Source: Stenotrophomonas sp. ASS1
GTDB lineage: Bacteria > Pseudomonadota > Gammaproteobacteria > Xanthomonadales > Xanthomonadaceae
DNA: 64,000 nucleotides
Assembly (NCBI RefSeq): GCF_004346925.1
Contig: NZ_CP031167.1
Span: 124,001-188,000, forward strand
Reading direction: 5' to 3'
Numbering within the stretch: the stretch's first letter is position 1; every line of letters begins with the position of its first letter. A program made the translations under genes and the position numbers. The notes under the pieces are model-generated. The model saw only the letters and a program-made list of their open reading frames with translations. It was not told the DNA's origin and searched no databases. Positions 1-8,450 of the stretch are shown here, one piece after another.

Positions 1-91
1 CGAAGCGTGCGCGCGTGCCTGCCAGCTCGGCGCACAGCCGCTGCAGGCGTTGGCGTACCAGCGGTTCGTCTTCAACGATCAGGATGCGCAT
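1..91 (-). CDS. LytTR-family response regulator, N-terminus only (cut by window edge)
   Basis: Only the first 30 codons are inside the window. They read MRILIVEDEPLVRQRLQRL, the opening of a receiver domain: a hydrophobic beta strand followed by the acidic pair that binds Mg2+. The ATG at 91 lies inside the end of the upstream sensor kinase gene, which stops at 79, so the two reading frames overlap by 13 nt and are translationally coupled. Pairing with a LytS-type (His_kinase family) sensor suggests a LytR/AlgR-type regulator with a LytTR DNA-binding domain. That second domain lies outside the window, so the subfamily is an inference from the partner. Confidence 0.8.
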   Translation of the reverse strand, partial: MRILIVEDEPLVRQRLQRLCAELAGTRARF

Positions 92-1788
92 GTCAGTTCG
101 ATCCGTCCGCACCATTGGTTGCCGTCGATGCCTTGCACGAAGCTCCATCCGCCGGGGCTGGCGGCCGCCAGACTGGCTTCGATGTAGCGCGTGCCCGTGC
201 CGCGACCGCGATGCGAGGACGAGCCGTGCGCGCTGTGCAGTTCCAGCACCCAGCGTCCATCGCCGCGCTGCACGCGCAGACGGAACGGGTGCTGCGCGCA
301 TGCCAGCGCACCGGCGTGCGTCAGTGCGTTTTCCACCTGTGCATGCAGGATGCCGGGCGGCAGCAACAGCGGCGCATCCTCGCCATCCACGTCCAGCACC
401 AGGGGCTGGCCCAGTGCCTGGCCAACGATGTCCAGATGGCTGCGGCACAGGGCCAGCTCGTCCTGCAACGGAATGCTCTGCCGGCTGCTGCTGTCACGCA
501 GCCGATCGAACTGATCGGCCAACGACTCCACCAGGCGGCTGGCACGTGAAGGTGCCTGCTCGATCAGTTCCTGCAGACTTGTGAGGGTGTTCATGAGCCA
601 ATGTGGCTGGATGCCTCGCTGCAACAGCTGCAATGAAAGCCGTGCGCGCTCTTCACGCAGCAACGCATTGTGCCGGTCCAGTGCCTGCAGCTGTGCCGCA
701 TGACGCAGCAGCAGGAACACCATCAGCACCGCCAGCAGCAGGAAGTACGGCCCATCAAGGAAGGCGCCGCGCGCGACCAGCAACGCCAGCAGACCGGCTA
801 GCAGCAATGCCAGGATCGGCCATCTATCCTCTGTGTCGCCGCGCGCACGCAGCAGCAGCGATGCCGCAGCGAGCAGGCTTAACAAGAGCACTGCCGCCGA
901 GCGGGTGTCAAAGCCAGGCAGGACGATGGCGAGCACCGCGATCACGGACAGATAGACGAAGCACCCGGCACGCGGAACCGCCACCTGGAATCGCCGCGCC
1001 AGATAGGCTGGCAGGAGCATGGCCGCGGCTACGTGCAATGCCAGCAGTGCAATCAGGCGCGGGACATGCCACGGGTAGTCATACCCCAGCAGGGAGCGCC
1101 ACGCTTCCACTGCAGGCAACGCCAGTCCCACCACGCCCAGTGCCAGCAGAAGGCGAGCGCCGGGCGTGCGGGTCTGGCCACGCAGTACCGCCAGGAAATA
1201 CAGGCTGGCTGCCGCCAGTGCGCCGATGGCGAAGGCCGCAACCAGCCATGGCAGGATGATCTGGCCATACAGCACAGCTGCGGGCGCGATCAGTGCCATC
1301 GCGTCGGCGCCATGCAGGGTGAAATGTTGTCGCTGGCTGGATGCAAGCACGACCAGCTCATCGGTGGCATTGCCAGAAGCGGGGGGAAGCACGTGGACAA
1401 GGTCGATGCGTCCTGGTTGTTCTTCTTCAGCGGTGCGGCCCACGACGCCATTGCTGATCCAGGGCGTGCCGTTCCAGTACAGCTGGCTGGCAGCGCGCAG
1501 CGACAGCCGCAACGTGCGGTCATGATCGTCGGTGCCGGTTGGCGCCGGCACCTGCCAGCGCAGCCAGTACGGGCCGCGCCACTGCGCCAGCAGCTGCTGA
1601 TCCAGCGGACGCCAGGCCAGGTCCTGCGGCGGCCGCGCAGGCAGGGGGCTGGATGCCCCGGCGTCCGCAGGTGCCATCTGCGCCCCCTGCACGAACACCA
1701 CGCCGGCGGGTGGCGTCGACACGACCAGCCATGCGGCCACCGCCGCAAGCAGCAGAGCAAGAACAGCCAGGGTACGTGGGATCTGCAT
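79..1788 (-). CDS. LytS/AlgZ-type membrane sensor histidine kinase
   Basis: This sensor kinase has an N-terminal membrane anchor, a periplasmic segment of about 170 residues, then a block of roughly seven hydrophobic helices, an arrangement like 7TM-DISM sensors. The cytoplasmic part has the His_kinase (PF06580) signature QPHWLMNTL, a variant of HPHFLxN, with the predicted phospho-His in it. The N-box equivalent is PPGILHAQVENALTHAG. The glycine-rich ATP lid (GRGTGTRYIEASL) is short and partly degenerate. The start is uncertain: ATG 1788 gives a sensible signal anchor (MQIPRTLAVLALLL) and follows a TACGAT box by 7 nt, while ATG 1797 is possible. It overlaps the regulator downstream by 13 nt, so the pair is one operon. 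The ligand is unknown. Confidence 0.85.
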   Translation of the reverse strand: MQIPRTLAVLALLLAAVAAWLVVSTPPAGVVFVQGAQMAPADAGASSPLPARPPQDLAWRPLDQQLLAQWRGPYWLRWQVPAPTGTDDHDRTLRLSLRAASQLYWNGTPWISNGVVGRTAEEEQPGRIDLVHVLPPASGNATDELVVLASSQRQHFTLHGADAMALIAPAAVLYGQIILPWLVAAFAIGALAAASLYFLAVLRGQTRTPGARLLLALGVVGLALPAVEAWRSLLGYDYPWHVPRLIALLALHVAAAMLLPAYLARRFQVAVPRAGCFVYLSVIAVLAIVLPGFDTRSAAVLLLSLLAAASLLLRARGDTEDRWPILALLLAGLLALLVARGAFLDGPYFLLLAVLMVFLLLRHAAQLQALDRHNALLREERARLSLQLLQRGIQPHWLMNTLTSLQELIEQAPSRASRLVESLADQFDRLRDSSSRQSIPLQDELALCRSHLDIVGQALGQPLVLDVDGEDAPLLLPPGILHAQVENALTHAGALACAQHPFRLRVQRGDGRWVLELHSAHGSSSHRGRGTGTRYIEASLAAASPGGWSFVQGIDGNQWCGRIELTCAS

Positions 1789-1915
1789 GGCGGCCATCGT
1801 ATCGGTTGCGTGGAGCCATTGGACCGCCTTTTGGAGACGTTCGGCAGGCGGGTGCCCCCACAGCCCTGTGATCGAGCCGATGCTGACCGCGCACGTCCCT
1901 CCTTTGGAGCCCACC

Positions 1916-3427
1916 ATGAGCCGCAACGCCTGCACATTGTCCAGCAGTCTCCATCCTCGTCGCTCTGCCCTGGTCGCCACGGTGGCCACGTTCTGTCTGG
2001 CGCTCGCTGCGGCCATGCCGGCGCAGGCCACGCCTAGGGCATTGGTGTTCGAGCCGTACACGCTGCAGACCAAAGCACATGGCGCCATCCCTGCAGAGAT
2101 CGCCGTGCTGGAGGTGCCGCGCCGACACAGCGAGCCGGACGGACCGCGCATGGGGCTGAAGGTGGTACGCCTGCGAGCAACCGGCGGCGATGGCCGCAGC
2201 GCCCCCGTGGTTTATCTGGCCGGTGGCTCGGGCGGTTCCGGCATCGATACCGCGCGCGGCCCGCGCTGGCCGGTGTTCGACCAGGTCCGACGCGAAGCCG
2301 ACGTGCTGCTGCTCGACCAGCGAGGTGCCGGTCTGTCTGAACCACCGCCGGAGTGTCCGCATGAAACCCGCTTCGACGATGGCCAACCACTGCAGCGCGA
2401 TGCGGCCCTGGCCGCATTGCAGGCGACGGCTGCCAAGTGCGTGGAATTCTGGCGTCAGGCTGGCGTCGATCTGGGCGCCTATACGACCGCCGAGAGCGCC
2501 GATGACCTGGATGATCTGCGGCGCGCACTGGGTGTGCCCAGGATCAGCTTGTGGGGCATGAGCTACGGCACCCACCTGGCGCTTGCGACGGTGCGCCTGC
2601 ACGGCGAAGATCTGGAACGCGTCGTGCTGATGGGCACCGAAGGCCCCGATGACACACTGAAGCTGCCGCTCAGCAGCGATGCGCTGCTACAGGAACTGAC
2701 GCCACTGGCCCGCAGGGACGGCTTCGATGATCTGGCCGGATCGGCAAAGCGCGTGCTGCAGGCATTGCGTGAGCAGCCGCGACAGGGTCGCAGCCGCATG
2801 CATGACGGTCGCCAGGTGACCATCGGTGAATTCGATGCGCAGATCCTGATTGCCAATACTCTTGGCCAGCGGCATACCCAGCAGTGGCTGCCGTTGATAC
2901 TCCGCGAGGCCGAGCGCGGCAACTACGACCCGCTGGCCGATCTGGTGCTGATCGTGCGCGCACAGTTCGCCCAGTACCCGGCGATGGGGCTGGCCATGGA
3001 CGTGGCTTCCGGGCAGAGCCCGCAGCGTCTGGCGCGGGTGGAGGCGCAGGCACGCGAAAGCCTGTTCGGCGACGCCCTGAACTTCCCGTTCCCCGCCATC
3101 GGCAACGGCCTGGGCCTGGCCGATCTGGGCGAATCCTTCCGCGGGCCGCTGCGCAGCGACGTGCCGGTGCTGTTCATCAGCGGCACGCTGGATGGGCGCA
3201 CGCCACCGGCCAATGCCGATGCGCTGCGTCCAGGCTTCAGCCATGGCCGCTCGCTACTTGTGCGCAACGCCAGCCATCACCACGAGCTGTGGACCGGCAA
3301 TCCTGCCATTGCCCGCAGCATCGTCGACTTCCTGGCCGGTCGCATCGTGAACGATGCCGAGCTGGACGTACCGCCGCCGGTGTTCGCCACCAGCAACAGT
3401 GGCCTGCTGGGCAGTGGTGGACGCTGA
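1916..3427 (+). CDS. Secreted alpha/beta-hydrolase, S33 peptidase (tripeptidyl aminopeptidase-like)
   Basis: The 503-residue protein begins with a signal peptide (charged start, hydrophobic residues about 18-34, AQA cleavage site). The fold is alpha/beta hydrolase: an oxyanion-loop region LAGGSGGSG near 101, LLLDQRGAGLS near 131-141, and the nucleophile elbow GMSYG with Ser216. A late SGTLDGRTPP supplies the acid and NASHHHELW the catalytic His. This arrangement matches the TAP/proline iminopeptidase group (S33), which trims peptides from the N-terminus, presumably in the periplasm or outside the cell. It is transcribed divergently from the sensor kinase, with 127 nt between the starts. The substrate cannot be told from sequence. 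Confidence 0.85.
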   Translation: MSRNACTLSSSLHPRRSALVATVATFCLALAAAMPAQATPRALVFEPYTLQTKAHGAIPAEIAVLEVPRRHSEPDGPRMGLKVVRLRATGGDGRSAPVVYLAGGSGGSGIDTARGPRWPVFDQVRREADVLLLDQRGAGLSEPPPECPHETRFDDGQPLQRDAALAALQATAAKCVEFWRQAGVDLGAYTTAESADDLDDLRRALGVPRISLWGMSYGTHLALATVRLHGEDLERVVLMGTEGPDDTLKLPLSSDALLQELTPLARRDGFDDLAGSAKRVLQALREQPRQGRSRMHDGRQVTIGEFDAQILIANTLGQRHTQQWLPLILREAERGNYDPLADLVLIVRAQFAQYPAMGLAMDVASGQSPQRLARVEAQARESLFGDALNFPFPAIGNGLGLADLGESFRGPLRSDVPVLFISGTLDGRTPPANADALRPGFSHGRSLLVRNASHHHELWTGNPAIARSIVDFLAGRIVNDAELDVPPPVFATSNSGLLGSGGR

Positions 3428-3480
3428 AGGAAGAGCGTGGTGCCGGGCACCCGACGGGTCCGGCACCGTGCTGTTTCCTC

Positions 3481-3486
3481 TACATT
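3481..3486 (+). promoter_or_regulatory. Putative -10 box of mltA (leaderless promoter)
   Basis: TACATT ends 6 nt before the mltA ATG, which would place the transcription start on or next to the start codon. No convincing -35 was seen. Confidence 0.4.
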
Positions 3487-3492
3487 GGGGCA

Positions 3493-4659
3493 ATGAAAGA
3501 CATCATTGCCCCCCTGAATCGCACGAGCTTGAGCCTTCTTGCGCTGGCCGTGCTCGCCGGCTGCTCCACCACCGCTCCCCGCACCGGAACCGAAGTGCCG
3601 ACGCCGGTCACGCCGCCCGCTGCCACCTATGCCAAGGCCGCATGGAGCGCACTGCCACCGGTCTCCGACAGCGACCTGCAGGCCGGTTTCGTCGCCTGGC
3701 GCAGCAGCTGCACCCGCCTGAAGAACGATGCGGTCTGGGCCAAACCCTGCGCCACCGCCGCGACGGTTTCGGACAAGGACCCGGCGGCGATCCGCCAGTT
3801 CCTGCAGCGCGATTTGGATGTCTATGCATTGCGTGCCGGCGGCCACCAGGCCGACGGGCTGATTACCGGCTACTACGAGCCGATCTACCCCGGCAGCCTC
3901 ACCCGCACGGCTGCTGCCACTGTACCGGTGTACGGTACGCCCGATGATCTGGTGGTGGTGCAGCTGGACAGCGTCTACCCGGAATTGAAGGGCAAGCGCC
4001 TGCGCGGGCGCGTCGAGGGCAAGGTGCTCAAGCCCTATGACGACGCCGGCACCATCGCGGCCAAGGGCGCCAAGGCGCCGGTACTGGCCTGGCTGACCGA
4101 CCCGATGGACCTGCAGCTGCTGCAGATCCAGGGGTCGGGCCGGGTGCGCCTGGGCGACGGCACGCAGGTACGGCTGGCCTATGCCGAGCAGAACGGCCAC
4201 CCCTACCGCGCGATCGGTCGCTGGCTGGTCGACCATGGCCAGCTGAAGAAGGAAGACGTCACCATGGATGCGATCCGCGCCTGGGCCCGGGCCAATCCCG
4301 CGCGCGTGCCGGAACTGCTGCGCAGCAACCCCAGCTACGTGTTCTTCGTGCGCAACCCGGACAGCCCGGAAGGCCCACGTGGTTCACTGAACGTGCCGCT
4401 CACCGCCGGCTACAGCGTCGCAGTGGATCGCAGCGTGGTGCCGCTGGGCAGCCTGCTGTGGCTGTCCACCACGCGCCCGGACGGCACCCCGGTGGTGCGC
4501 CCGGTGGCCGCGCAGGACACCGGCGGCGCCATTGCCGGCGAAGTGCGCGCGGACCTGTACTGGGGCAGTGGCGATGCCGCCGGCAAGCTGGCCGGCGACA
4601 TGAAGCAGAAGGGCAACATCTGGATGCTGTGGCCGAAGGGCGTGGCGTTGCCGAACTGA
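3493..4659 (+). CDS. mltA: Membrane-bound lytic murein transglycosylase A (lipoprotein)
   Basis: MltA cleaves the glycan strands of peptidoglycan, leaving 1,6-anhydro-muramic ends, and works from the inner face of the outer membrane. The 388-residue product has a lipoprotein signal with lipobox LAGC (Cys24). The MltA domain is recognisable at GLITGYYEPIYPGS, and the C-terminal 3D domain carries the conserved aspartates in AAQDTGGAIAGEVRADLYWG. Length fits the family. The chosen ATG is preceded by TACATT only 6 nt upstream with no Shine-Dalgarno, so the mRNA may be leaderless. A hairpin of the GGGGTC family follows the stop by 7 nt and may act as terminator. Confidence 0.95.
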   Translation: MKDIIAPLNRTSLSLLALAVLAGCSTTAPRTGTEVPTPVTPPAATYAKAAWSALPPVSDSDLQAGFVAWRSSCTRLKNDAVWAKPCATAATVSDKDPAAIRQFLQRDLDVYALRAGGHQADGLITGYYEPIYPGSLTRTAAATVPVYGTPDDLVVVQLDSVYPELKGKRLRGRVEGKVLKPYDDAGTIAAKGAKAPVLAWLTDPMDLQLLQIQGSGRVRLGDGTQVRLAYAEQNGHPYRAIGRWLVDHGQLKKEDVTMDAIRAWARANPARVPELLRSNPSYVFFVRNPDSPEGPRGSLNVPLTAGYSVAVDRSVVPLGSLLWLSTTRPDGTPVVRPVAAQDTGGAIAGEVRADLYWGSGDAAGKLAGDMKQKGNIWMLWPKGVALPN

Positions 4660-4666
4660 ACCGGCA

Positions 4667-4705
4667 GGGGTCGGATCCCTTTCCGCAGGAAAGGGTTCTG
4701 ACCCC
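4667..4705. repeat. GGGGTC-family palindrome, copy 1
   Basis: The element opens with GGGGTCGGATCCC and closes with GGGTTCTGACCCC around a CTTTCC-GCA-GGAAAG core. It lies just after mltA and could terminate transcription. Relatives occur at 5074-5113, 49710-49743 and 57123-57161. Confidence 0.7.
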
Positions 4706-4767
4706 GGATGCCTGATAATGGCGCCATTCCGAACTCTCCGGCCGCGCCTGCGGCCAGGACCCCTGCA

Positions 4768-5061
4768 ATGAAGAACATCAAGAACAACAACGCAAAGAAG
4801 TACTACAAGCACTGGGCCGAATCGGGCCTGGGCAAGGGCAACGTGCTGATGGAAGCCCGTGGCGAGAAGATCGTGCGCCAGGTGGAGATCTACGGCACCA
4901 AGATGGTCTGGGCCGACGAGCACGCCCACAGCGATGACCGCTTCCTGCTGGCCGACCAGCCGGTGTCGTTCCTGGATTTCGACGAAGACGACGAAATCTC
5001 CGCGCGCGAATTCGAAAGTGCCTGGAAGAAGGCCCGGGAAGCCACCGGCTACCCGGTGTAA
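4768..5061 (+). CDS. Small conserved hypothetical protein, 97 aa
   Basis: I do not recognise this family. The product is hydrophilic, starts with a Lys/Asn-rich stretch (MKNIKNNNAKKYYKHW) and has an acidic middle (SFLDFDEDDEISAREFESAW) that could pack as helix. There is no signal peptide or membrane segment, so it is probably cytoplasmic. The ATG at 4768 is preferred over an in-frame ATG at 4708, which would read through the gap after the mltA hairpin; a GATAAT about 50 nt upstream is a possible -10. A GGGGTC-family hairpin follows the stop. Codon use matches the neighbours, which supports a real gene. Confidence 0.7.
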   Translation: MKNIKNNNAKKYYKHWAESGLGKGNVLMEARGEKIVRQVEIYGTKMVWADEHAHSDDRFLLADQPVSFLDFDEDDEISAREFESAWKKAREATGYPV

Positions 5062-5073
5062 CGCTGCCCGCCC

Positions 5074-5113
5074 GGGCTCGGGTCCCTTTCCGCAGGGAAA
5101 GGGCTCTGACCCC
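5074..5113. repeat. GGGGTC-family palindrome, copy 2
   Basis: Same layout as copy 1: GGGCTCGGGTCCC, then CTTTCC-GCAG-GGAAAG, then GGGCTCTGACCCC. It lies between the convergent ends of the 97-aa gene and higA, where it could terminate both. Confidence 0.7.
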
Positions 5114-5123
5114 GGGCCAAGGC

Positions 5124-5420
5124 TCAGGCAGCCGCGTTGTAGGGTTCGATCCGGGCAAGCACGTCGGCCAGCTTTTCCTTGGTCATCGCGGCATCGAAGT
5201 CGGCCTGCAGGCCGATCCAGAACTTGTCGGAAACGCCGAAGTAGCGGGACAGGCGCAGCCCGGTGTCCGCAGTGACTGCGCGATCACCGGAGACAATCTC
5301 GCCGATACGGCGTTGTGAGACGCCAATTGCCTTGGCCAGCCGGTATTGGGTGATGCCCAGAGGCTCCAGGAATTCATGCAACAGGATCTCGCCGGGAGCG
5401 GGGTAGGGGGCGGTTCGCAC
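5124..5420 (-). CDS. higA: HigA-family antitoxin
   Basis: This 98-residue antitoxin has an Xre/Cro-type helix-turn-helix (GITQYRLAKAIGVSQRRIGEI, residues about 22-42) preceded by the HigA-type lead-in HPGE-like APGEILLHEFLEPL. It should neutralise the adjacent HigB ribonuclease and repress the operon. The start is set by the ribosome site: AGGAG at 5433-5429 is 8 nt from the GTG at 5420, whereas the in-frame GTG at 5426 is only 2 nt away. The higB stop is 13 nt upstream, so the order is toxin first, as is typical for higBA. Confidence 0.9.
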   Translation of the reverse strand: MRTAPYPAPGEILLHEFLEPLGITQYRLAKAIGVSQRRIGEIVSGDRAVTADTGLRLSRYFGVSDKFWIGLQADFDAAMTKEKLADVLARIEPYNAAA

Positions 5421-5433
5421 TCGCACGACTCCT

Positions 5434-5715
5434 TCAGTGGTAATCGACAATTTCGACCTCGGCAGGACCTTCCCGAGACCAGACAAAGCACAGCCGGAAC
5501 CGGTCATTGATGCGGATGCTGTACTGGCCGCGCCGGTCCCCATGCAGCGATTCCAGTCTGTTCGCTGGCGGCAGACGCAGATCCCGCAGATCAGCTGCCA
5601 CATTGAGCATGGCCAGCTTTCGCAGCGCGGCAGCTTCAATGTGGCGCCATCTCTGCACGCGATGACCATCAAACAGTGCCTGCGTACGTTTGCAGGCAAA
5701 TGATTGGATCGGCAT
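5434..5715 (-). CDS. higB: HigB-family toxin (RelE/ParE superfamily mRNA interferase)
   Basis: The 93-residue basic protein shows the HigB pattern: a start rich in basic residues, ARKLAMLN-like helix (LRKLAMLNVAADLRDLRLPP), then NRLESLHGDRRGQYSIRIND and RFRLCFVW. It matches PF05015 toxins that cut mRNA on the ribosome. It is followed at 13 nt by higA, the usual gene order. The promoter region carries a 13-bp inverted repeat overlapping the likely -10, consistent with autorepression. Nothing suggests truncation. Confidence 0.9.
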   Translation of the reverse strand: MPIQSFACKRTQALFDGHRVQRWRHIEAAALRKLAMLNVAADLRDLRLPPANRLESLHGDRRGQYSIRINDRFRLCFVWSREGPAEVEIVDYH

Positions 5716-5729
5716 ATTGATAACGTGTG

Positions 5730-5766
5730 ACGATAGTATCGTAAGGCGTTAGTATTCCTTCGGCAA
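5730..5766 (-). promoter_or_regulatory. higBA promoter with overlapping operator
   Basis: On the minus strand TTGCCG (5766-5761), a 17-nt spacer and TACGAT (5743-5738) make a plausible -35/-10 pair. The inverted repeat ACGATA-G-TATCGT at 5730-5742 covers the -10, where HigA or the HigBA complex could block RNA polymerase. Confidence 0.5.
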
Positions 5767-5837
5767 GCATGGCGCGTAATTCCCGGGCGCGACGACTGGC
5801 GACGCATTCGACGCGATCCGACCCCGGACCCGCGTTT

Positions 5838-5854
5838 TGCACTACATTGGTGCA
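5838..5854 (+). promoter_or_regulatory. NtrC-type binding site over the ntrB start
   Basis: TGCACTACATTGGTGCA matches the classical NtrC half-sites TGCAC and GGTGCA. It encloses the TACATT box 5 nt before the ntrB ATG, so bound NtrC would sit on the promoter. Confidence 0.65.
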
Positions 5855-6916
5855 ATGTCCGACCCCGCACCCCCGCCGTCCCTCGATGCCCTGGGCACGC
5901 CGTTGGCCTGGGCCGGGGCCGATGGCTGCATTGCCGGCTGCAACCCGGCCTTCGCCCGCTGGCTGGGCGTCAGCGTCCGGCGCCTGCTGGGGCGGCCGCT
6001 GGCCGCACTGGAAGTGCAGGGCGAGGCACTGGCCCATTTCCTGGCCCGCGATGAGCGCGACAGCCTGCGCCTGAACCGGTTGGCGCTGGCGGTGCCCGGC
6101 GAGGCCCCGCGCTTCGCCGAGGGCTGGATGAGCCGCCGCGACGATGGCGGTTGGCTGCTGGAGGCGCATCCGGTTGATGAATTCCCCGGACTCGACCCGA
6201 CCCAGGCCCTGCCCAGCGCGCTCAGTGCGGCGCTGAAGGGACTGGCCCACGAGCTGCGCAACCCACTGGCCGGGCTGAAGGGCGCGGCCCAGCTGCTGGC
6301 CCGCCGCGCGGCCCAACGCGATGCCAGCGAACGTGAGCTGATCGAATTGATCGGGTCCGAGATCGAGCGCCTCAACGGCCTGCTCGACCAGCTGCTGTCG
6401 CCGGCCCCGGCCGCACCGCATGCCGAACTGAACATCCACGCCGCGCTGGAACGCGTGCTGCGCCTGGCCGAGAACGAGGCCGGTTGGGCGGTACGCCTGC
6501 AGCGCGACTACGACCCCAGCATTCCCGAATTCCATGGCGACGCCGACCGCCTCACCCAGGCAGTGTGGAACCTGGTGCGCAACGCGATCCAGGCCGGCGC
6601 CGGCAACATCACCCTGCGTACCCGCGTAGAACACGGTGTACGCATCGCCGAGCAGCTGCACACGCTGGCGCTGCGCCTGGAGATTGCCGACGACGGCCGT
6701 GGCGTGCCCGAGGAGCTGGCCGAGCACCTGTTCCTGCCCCTGGTCAGTGGCCGCGCCGAAGGCACTGGCCTGGGCCTGGCGCTGGCGCAGCAGGTCGCGC
6801 GCGAACACCGCGGTACGCTGACCTACCGCTCGCGCCCGGGCCATACCGTGTTCACCCTGCTGCTGCCGATCGGCAACGGCGCCGCCCCGGCCGAGGAGGC
6901 CCCGCGCGATGTCTGA
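5855..6916 (+). CDS. ntrB: Nitrogen regulation sensor histidine kinase NtrB (GlnL)
   Basis: NtrB phosphorylates NtrC when nitrogen is short and is switched to phosphatase by PII. The 353-residue soluble protein has an N-terminal PAS-like domain, the H-box GLAHELRNPLAG (His132) and an HATPase domain (NLVRNAIQAG, ADDGRGVPEE, GTGLGLALAQQV). There is no membrane segment, as expected. The ATG at 5855 is chosen over an in-frame TTG at 5837 because the upstream codons make up an NtrC site and a -10 box. It overlaps ntrC by 8 nt. The usual upstream partner glnA is not adjacent here; higBA is. Confidence 0.93.
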   Translation: MSDPAPPPSLDALGTPLAWAGADGCIAGCNPAFARWLGVSVRRLLGRPLAALEVQGEALAHFLARDERDSLRLNRLALAVPGEAPRFAEGWMSRRDDGGWLLEAHPVDEFPGLDPTQALPSALSAALKGLAHELRNPLAGLKGAAQLLARRAAQRDASERELIELIGSEIERLNGLLDQLLSPAPAAPHAELNIHAALERVLRLAENEAGWAVRLQRDYDPSIPEFHGDADRLTQAVWNLVRNAIQAGAGNITLRTRVEHGVRIAEQLHTLALRLEIADDGRGVPEELAEHLFLPLVSGRAEGTGLGLALAQQVAREHRGTLTYRSRPGHTVFTLLLPIGNGAAPAEEAPRDV

Positions 6917-8357
6917 GTCTTTTTCGTCCCCGCAGCGCATCTGGGTGGTCGACGACGACCGCGCCGTGCGCTTCGTGCTGTGCACCGCGCTGCGCGAGGC
7001 AGGCTACCAGGTTGTCGACTTCGACAGCGCCGCCCCCGCCCTGCAGGCCCTGAGCGAGGGCCCGCCGCCGGCGCTGCTGTTCACCGATGTGCGCATGCCC
7101 GGCGACGATGGCCTGGTGCTGCTGGACAAGCTCAAGGCCGCGCTGCCGCAGCTGCCGGTGGTGGTGATGTCGGCCTACACCGACGTGGCCAGCACGGCCG
7201 GTGCGTTCCGCGGTGGCGCGCATGAATTCCTGTCCAAGCCGTTCGATCTGGACGACGCCGTGGCGCTGGCGCAGCGTGTGCTGCCGGCCGTTGCACCGGC
7301 ACTGGCGGCGCCCACACCTGCGGCGGAAGCGCATGGCGACCAGCCACCGCAACTGGTGGGCGATACCCCGCCGATGCGCGCGCTGTTCCGTGCCATCGGC
7401 CGCCTGGCGCAGGCACCGCTGGCGGTGCTGATCACCGGCGAAACCGGCACCGGCAAGGAGCTGGTGGCCAATGCGCTGCATCGCGAATCGCCGCGCGCGC
7501 AGGGGCCGTTCGTCGCGCTCAATACTGCTGCAATCCCGTCCGAGCTGCTGGAAAGCGAGTTGTTCGGCCACGAAGCCGGCGCCTTCACCGGTGCCCAGCG
7601 CCGCCATATCGGTCGCTTCGAGCAGGCCAACGGCGGCACGCTGTTCCTCGATGAAATAGGCGATATGCCGTTGCCGCTGCAGACCCGTCTGTTGCGCGTG
7701 CTGGCACAGGGCGAGTTCTTCCGCGTCGGTGGCCGCGAGTTGATCCGCGTCGACGTGCGGGTGATTGCCGCCACCCACCAGGATCTGGAAGGCCTGGTCG
7801 CACAGGGGAAGTTCCGTGCCGATCTGCTGCATCGCCTGGACGTGGTGCGCCTGCAGCTGCCACCGCTGCGCGAGCGTCGCGAGGACATCGCGCAACTGGC
7901 CAGCACCTTCCTGGCCGCCGCCGCACGCAAGCTGGATACGCCGCCGAAGCGCCTGACCGCTGCCGCACTGCAGGCGCTGCGCGAACACGACTGGCCGGGC
8001 AACGTGCGCGAACTGGAAAACGTGTGTTGGCGGATGGCGGCGCTGGCCGCCGCTGACACCATTGGTGTGGCCGACGTCGATACCGCGCTCAACCGTACGC
8101 GCGGTCGTCGCAGCAGCACCACCAACGCCGATCCGGGGCAGTGGGAGGCGCTGCTGGCCGAATGGGCACGCCGTCAGCTGGCCGAAGGCGTGGAAGGGCT
8201 GCACGCGCAGGTGCGAGAGCGGGTCGACCATGCCCTGCTGGAGGCCGCGCTGCAGATCACCCATGGCCGCCGTGCCGAAGCCGCGGCCCGCCTGGGCCTT
8301 GGCCGCAATACCCTTACCCGCAAGCTGGGCGCCGGGCGCCGTCGCGGGGGCCATTGA
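6909..8357 (+). CDS. ntrC: Nitrogen regulation response regulator NtrC
   Basis: NtrC is a sigma-54 activator. The 482-residue protein has a receiver domain with phospho-acceptor Asp60 (LLFTDVRMPG), an AAA+ domain with Walker A GETGTGKE near 177-184, the sigma-54 contact loop GAFTGA at 224-229, Walker B GGTLFLDEIGDM and the arginine-finger region, then a Fis-type helix-turn-helix at the C-terminus (AARLGLGRNTLTRKL). All key residues are present. The 8-nt overlap with ntrB marks one operon, and the NtrC site at the ntrB start points to autoregulation. Confidence 0.95.
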   Translation: MSESFSSPQRIWVVDDDRAVRFVLCTALREAGYQVVDFDSAAPALQALSEGPPPALLFTDVRMPGDDGLVLLDKLKAALPQLPVVVMSAYTDVASTAGAFRGGAHEFLSKPFDLDDAVALAQRVLPAVAPALAAPTPAAEAHGDQPPQLVGDTPPMRALFRAIGRLAQAPLAVLITGETGTGKELVANALHRESPRAQGPFVALNTAAIPSELLESELFGHEAGAFTGAQRRHIGRFEQANGGTLFLDEIGDMPLPLQTRLLRVLAQGEFFRVGGRELIRVDVRVIAATHQDLEGLVAQGKFRADLLHRLDVVRLQLPPLRERREDIAQLASTFLAAAARKLDTPPKRLTAAALQALREHDWPGNVRELENVCWRMAALAAADTIGVADVDTALNRTRGRRSSTTNADPGQWEALLAEWARRQLAEGVEGLHAQVRERVDHALLEAALQITHGRRAEAAARLGLGRNTLTRKLGAGRRRGGH

Positions 8358-8450
8358 ACGGTCCCTGCACGCGATCCTCGCGCCCGCTTGCCGAACCGTT
8401 GATCGTTCATGGACGATGCCGTCCGTAGTGTCACCTGCAAGGAGTCTTCG

